Source: Viscum album (lineage: Eukaryota; Streptophyta; Magnoliopsida; Santalales; Viscaceae). Taken from it: DNA of 64,000 nt. This document shows positions 59,896 through 64,000 of this stretch, piece after piece; position 1 is the first letter of the stretch, and the number at the start of each line of letters is the position of its first letter. The notes beneath the pieces were generated by a model that worked only from the letters and a program-made list of their open reading frames with translations, was not told where the DNA came from and ran no database searches. The stretch is from assembly GCA_963277665.1 (NCBI GenBank), contig OY728120.1, positions 425,760,138 to 425,824,137 of the forward strand, given 5' to 3'. The position numbers and the translations under genes were made by a program.

Positions 59896-60300
59896 GTGTG
59901 TACGACAGACTACTGCCTCAAAACCGATGTAATTTGTTTTCAATCACTACCTCTCATGGATATATATAATGATTTATTCAAAACATTTATATGATAATTA
60001 TGAATTATAAATACTTATGGAATTATAATATCCCATATAAGTTTTTTACTTTCCTTTCCATGATAATATGATAACGCCATTAGTGTGTACGATGGACTAT
60101 CACCTCACAAAGCAAAGTGATTTGTTGTTCAGTTACACATTACATAGAACGGAATAAAGTTATGTCTAATTAAAATATGTGATATATATGCCATAATATG
60201 TTTTCTAAAGGTAATCTATTATTTACCTTTTTTCATTTCATCTATCGAGAAAATGGAAATAGCATTCATGCATACGTACGACCTACTATCTCCATGAATG
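59896..60300 (+). other. Three stem-loop-related motifs in LTR F
   Basis: GTGTGTACGACAGACTACTG (59896), GTGTGTACGATGGACTATCA (60083) and GCATACGTACGACCTACTAT (60270) match the minus-sense TR-GAG loop CGTACGTACGGACTACCGTC. The third has a perfect 8-bp stem CATTCATG/CATGAATG (60263-60270 and 60293-60300) around a 22-nt loop; the stems of the other two are weak. Confidence 0.7.
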
Positions 60301-60609
60301 GTGTAATTCATTTGACTTATCAAACTCTAATGGATTAATATAAATACATATATAATGAATTTATAGAATAATTATATCATTTTTAACATTATATATATTA
60401 TTTAATCATCATAAAAGTAAAAGGACAGAATATACCAAACCAAAACATACATTTAAAGAGAAGCAGTTATTACCTGAAATGTGATTTTAACAAGAAATTA
60501 TTAATAAACTAATATAAAAGGTCATAAATACACCATATATGGTATTTGAAATATGATTATGGTTCTTTGAAATATTAATTATAATATTTATAATTATTAA
60601 ATAGGTTGT

Positions 60610-60695
60610 TCAAATTCCATTGGGGTTCAGTTTGATTGGTAGTGACTCTATGGGGTCTCGGTGAGGTCTAAAGTTCAAGTCTCACCGAGTTATTC
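60610..60695 (+). repeat. tRNA-like (SINE-head-like) sequence in LTR F
   Basis: TTCAGTTTGATTGGTAGTG resembles an A box, and AGTTCAAGTCTCACC at 60671-60685 a B box. CTCGGTGAG (60657-60665) pairs perfectly with CTCACCGAG (60681-60689). No A tail is clear. Confidence 0.6.
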
Positions 60696-62885
60696 ACTAT
60701 TGGTTTAGCATAGTATTTTCACTATATTTACACCCTCAAAATAAATATTGTAATAATTATATATGAGGTTAAAATATATATGAAAAAATTCGATACTTAA
60801 TGGAAGGGATTTTATGTCACTCTTTCATTTCTGGGAGTCATATGTTATATTCACCACTCATCTTTTTTCTGGTATGTATACTAACACTTTGAAATTTATA
60901 TAATTAATATCCTTATTTTAATTATATTTAAATTTTCATTTGATGTAATTATATAATGGGGATTATTATTTCAAACTTACCAATGTGGTAAGATATTTTC
61001 ATCTCACTTTTATTTCTATGTGACACATGCCTTATACACCACTTATTTGTTTTATATAGTGTATATACTGCTAAAAATGTATTTTATAGTCATTATCAAG
61101 ATAATTATGGGATATAAATATAAATATAATTTTATTTATTTAATGGTTCTTATTATTAAAAAGATACCAATGTGGTAATGGTTTTATGTTACAATATCAG
61201 TGTTTATCGCGTTTGTTTATGATTATGCTTTCAATGATGATATCTTATGATTGAAATCTCAATAAACACATGAATTTTCTTATCCTAGGGTTATTTATCA
61301 AAATTAAATGTCTTAATTTCTTTTTTATCACTTTATTCACACAATATTCCAAAATAATGTTTTAAAGGAAAAACTGTATTTATTTATTTCTTCGGTCAAA
61401 AACCCTTTTTTCCATATCAATGATTTGGAAAAATGTTTCAATGAATGTTTTTAAAAATTTACAATGATTTTTAAACTCATTTTTATTGATGTTGTATTTT
61501 AAAAAAAATGGTGTTAAAGGTATCTTCATCTTGTTTAAAAAAACCCCCTTTTGGATTTTAATAAAAATGTGCATGAAATATTTGTTTCAACATGTACGAC
61601 ATGAAAAGAATTTCTCAACATCCTGACCACCTACTATTTTAAATAATCCCCTATATATATTTCAAATGTTATTTTCAATTAAAAGTATTTTCAAAATATT
61701 CTAGGAGCTTTTAGTTTAGAAAATGTAATTTTCAAAGTGAAAAGGTTATTTTCCTCAAGAATTGTTCCATGTGATCTTTCAAAATCATTTTCCATCTAAG
61801 ATGACATCCATTGATTTTACATAATCTTTACCAAGGATATGATCCAATGGTACTGTAATTATTATTTGTTTGGATGATCCATTTTTATGAACATGACAAT
61901 GATTTATTTATGAAACTCATTCCTTTTCTATTGGTAATTCTATGATGAATTTTTGAGATGATTATGAGACCCATTTACTTTCTATGGTTTTTTCTATGAT
62001 GAAATTTTTGTGAAACACTTTTATTTTAATTGGTTACGATATGTTGAATGTTCTATGATCCTATGGACAACTTATGTTTGTATTTTATTATGTTATGGTG
62101 GTTATGTTATAATCAAGGATAGTGGTTATGTTATAACCAAGGAGGGGTGGGACCTATATCTCCATCTAATTAATTGGGTAATGTTTTATATCTCATGAGA
62201 TGATGATGGAAAACAAGCCTATGTGTTTAATCCACTTTGGGAATCAGGACAACGTTGTTAATCCACTATTGTAAATAGGTATTGATGCTTAATCTGTTAT
62301 GAGATGGGAAACATGTATTCATTCCTGATATGTTATAATTTTATAGACTTGGATGTTAACCTTGACATATGAAATGTTTTCTCTAATTATAATGGGTTCA
62401 AAATTATATGGAATAAACTTATGATTGATGATTGATTTATGATTATTTCATACTCTTCTAAATAGTATATTTTGTAATGATAATTATTTACCTCATGACT
62501 CATGTTTATGATCTATGATAGGTTGGGTATAAACATTGTAAATTATGTTCATGATCTCACACCCGTATTCTTATCTTATGATCTCATATGATCATAGAAT
62601 GATATCACCCATTTTTACCCTTATTGAAAATCTAATCTCAAATTTTTTATGTTTCCTTTTTCTATGTTATAAGGAAAGTTTTCAGTAGGGTATATTTATG
62701 AAGATTACAAAAAGGAAAGATCTTTATGGGAGATGCTGAAAATATTTCATTAAATAATAAGTTCATATACCTAGTATCTAAAGATACTAAACCATTACAG
62801 TCCTCGGGTGTGTATTTTAGAAATTTATTGAGTTTTCATCTAGAAATATGTGATATTTATGTAGGAAAATACTAGGTACTTATAG

Positions 62886-62897
62886 TTGGTATCAGAG
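62886..62897 (+). other. Primer-binding site of element F
   Basis: TTGGTATCAGAG one base after the LTR end, the same Met-tRNA complement as in the TR-GAG-like element, on the opposite strand. Confidence 0.85.
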
Positions 62898-63025
62898 AAA
62901 ATGAGTGTTTTTGTCCCTTGAGAACCCTCACATGTGGACATTGGACAAAGTATGGCACTTCTCCCAAGGGCTTTATATAGAAAGGGATTCTTTAAGTGAT
63001 GGTGGTAAGCGTCCCACCTAGGAGC
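62898..63025 (+). other. Start of the internal region of element F
   Basis: About 130 bases of leader after the primer-binding site, without a recognisable coding frame, before the next LTR-like sequence. Confidence 0.5.
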
Positions 63026-64000
63026 TGTAACTTCCCATGGAGTGCTTTAATAAATATCAATTATTTTTAACTAGTAATAATTCTCAGCTTATAAAGACTC
63101 AAACATCTTATAAATTAATAATACATATTAGTAAACAAATACTTATTACATAACATAGCGATCCGTGCCAGATTCATTTAGGTATATTTCATTTGTAATC
63201 TTAGAAATAAAAACAACTTGATCATAAGTGAGATATTTCATATCCTAGTGATTTATTAATAATTAACACCCTTATTTGATATATCATACATAATACCTTT
63301 CTTCATGTAGAAGGGAAAGGAAATGTAATAAAGGCTGAGCATAGATGATCAGTAAGGGTAAAAAGGGGAGATATAAATATAACATGAGAATATGGGTATG
63401 CCTACATTATAATAACATTTTAAAACCATACCCTTCATATCATAGATCATAAATGTCAGTCATGGCATAAATATTGGTATCTCATAAGACATGAGTCATA
63501 ATGGAATCAAAGAACATGATCCACAAGATCCGGATATTGGCATAAGATGTAGATTTGTGGCATAAACATAGACTATAATCTAAAGTTTCAAGGCTATCCA
63601 CCAATATTTTCCTAACATGTTAGGATTTTTATAAAAACCCATGTACCTAATTTGGTGTTTAGATAACCTCTTGGGTACCCTCTTTCGAGCTAGGTCTGAC
63701 CACCCGTTTACCTTCTTTTAGGATTGAGATAACATCTCCCGTACCCTTTGAGATTATATAACATTAATCATTACCAAATTAAATAGAGGGAGATTTTGGT
63801 ATCACCTATCACATAACTAGAATAATATATATTCCTTCAAAAATTTCATAAAACATTCATAATATCAGAAAACATGAATAGAAATGGGTTTCATAAACAT
63901 TTCATCATATCATATCCCATTGAAAAGATATCAGTTTTATAATCCTATCATTAATCCATCTTGGAAGAAGCAATGTAAAATGAATGTTTTTTCACTAAAA
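63026..64000 (-). repeat. LTR-like sequence G, minus orientation, running out of the window
   Basis: It begins TGTAACTTCCCATGG. At about 63335-63385 GCTGAGCATAGATGATCAGT followed by AAGGGTAAAAA resembles GGTGAGCTCAAATGCTCAGT followed by AAGGGCAAAC at the start of the left TR-GAG LTR (22275-22305), in the same orientation. This suggests a related LTR inserted into F. The other end is outside the window. Confidence 0.5.

Larger units (their letters stand above)
58531..62884 (+). repeat. LTR F, plus-sense 5' LTR (4.35 kb), distant relative of the TR-GAG LTR
   Basis: It starts TTTAACACCCCATGATTTTA, aligning with TGTAACAGCCCAAGATTTTA of the TR-GAG LTR. It ends GGAAAATACTAGGTACTTAT before a primer-binding site. 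Shared blocks include CTTATAAAAGGG near 59540 (TATA-like), CCAAGGAGGGGTGGGACCTA near 62137 and GATCTTTATGGGAGATGCTG near 62718. Three motifs related to the TR-GAG stem-loops lie at 59896, 60083 and 60263. A SINE-like piece sits at 60615-60695. The first and last bases have lost the canonical TG/CA. Confidence 0.82.

Overview
The window looks like nuclear DNA of a large-genome plant. It is AT-rich, I recognise no host gene in it, and almost all of it can be read as transposons nested in transposons. The recognisable proteins are plant Ty3/gypsy chromovirus domains (gag, protease, RT, RNase H, integrase, chromodomain-like tail), a CACTA (En/Spm) TNP2 transposase and a zinc-knuckle Gag. I cannot name the species from sequence alone. 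Long LTRs of the Tekay/Del type and many old nested copies would fit a large monocot genome, but that is inference.

Layout. (A) 1-7788: decayed minus-strand Ty3/gypsy element, with a 2.66 kb 5' LTR at 5124-7788 and only the last 235 bp of the 3' LTR in the window. (Gap) 7789-11188: mostly featureless AT-rich DNA holding an eroded LTR end near 9.1 kb and a 75-codon orphan ORF. (C) 11189-13536: plus-sense LTR abutting element B. (B) 13537-36109: minus-strand Ty3/gypsy element with 2289-bp LTRs. Its left LTR carries a 1.6 kb non-autonomous CACTA element (15497-17116). Its gag region is split by a young 10.6 kb non-autonomous LTR element (22050-32693) with 4.2 kb LTRs, a perfect GTTTT target duplication and one small zinc-knuckle Gag ORF (a TR-GAG/LARD-like element). 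(Gap) 36110-39253: AT-rich, no gene. (D) 39254-56035: minus-strand Ty3/gypsy element, split by an 11.7 kb CACTA element (43219-54915, target duplication TAT) that carries a decayed TNP2 transposase and two satellite-like arrays. (E) 56036-58530: 3' LTR and integrase tail of another Ty3/gypsy element. (F) 58531-63025: 4.35 kb plus-sense LTR plus primer-binding site, distantly related to the TR-GAG LTR. (G) 63026-64000: start of a further LTR-like sequence.

How the parts relate. The order of insertion is readable: the TR-GAG-like element and the small CACTA are younger than B; the large CACTA and E are younger than D; F is younger than E. The two CACTA elements share subterminal motifs, so one transposase could have served both. 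The least expected signals are (1) three regularly spaced stem-loops with a constant 22-nt loop in the transcribed part of the TR-GAG LTRs, with related motifs at the same number and spacing in the diverged LTR F; and (2) a three-monomer higher-order array of ~178-bp repeats inside the large CACTA element.
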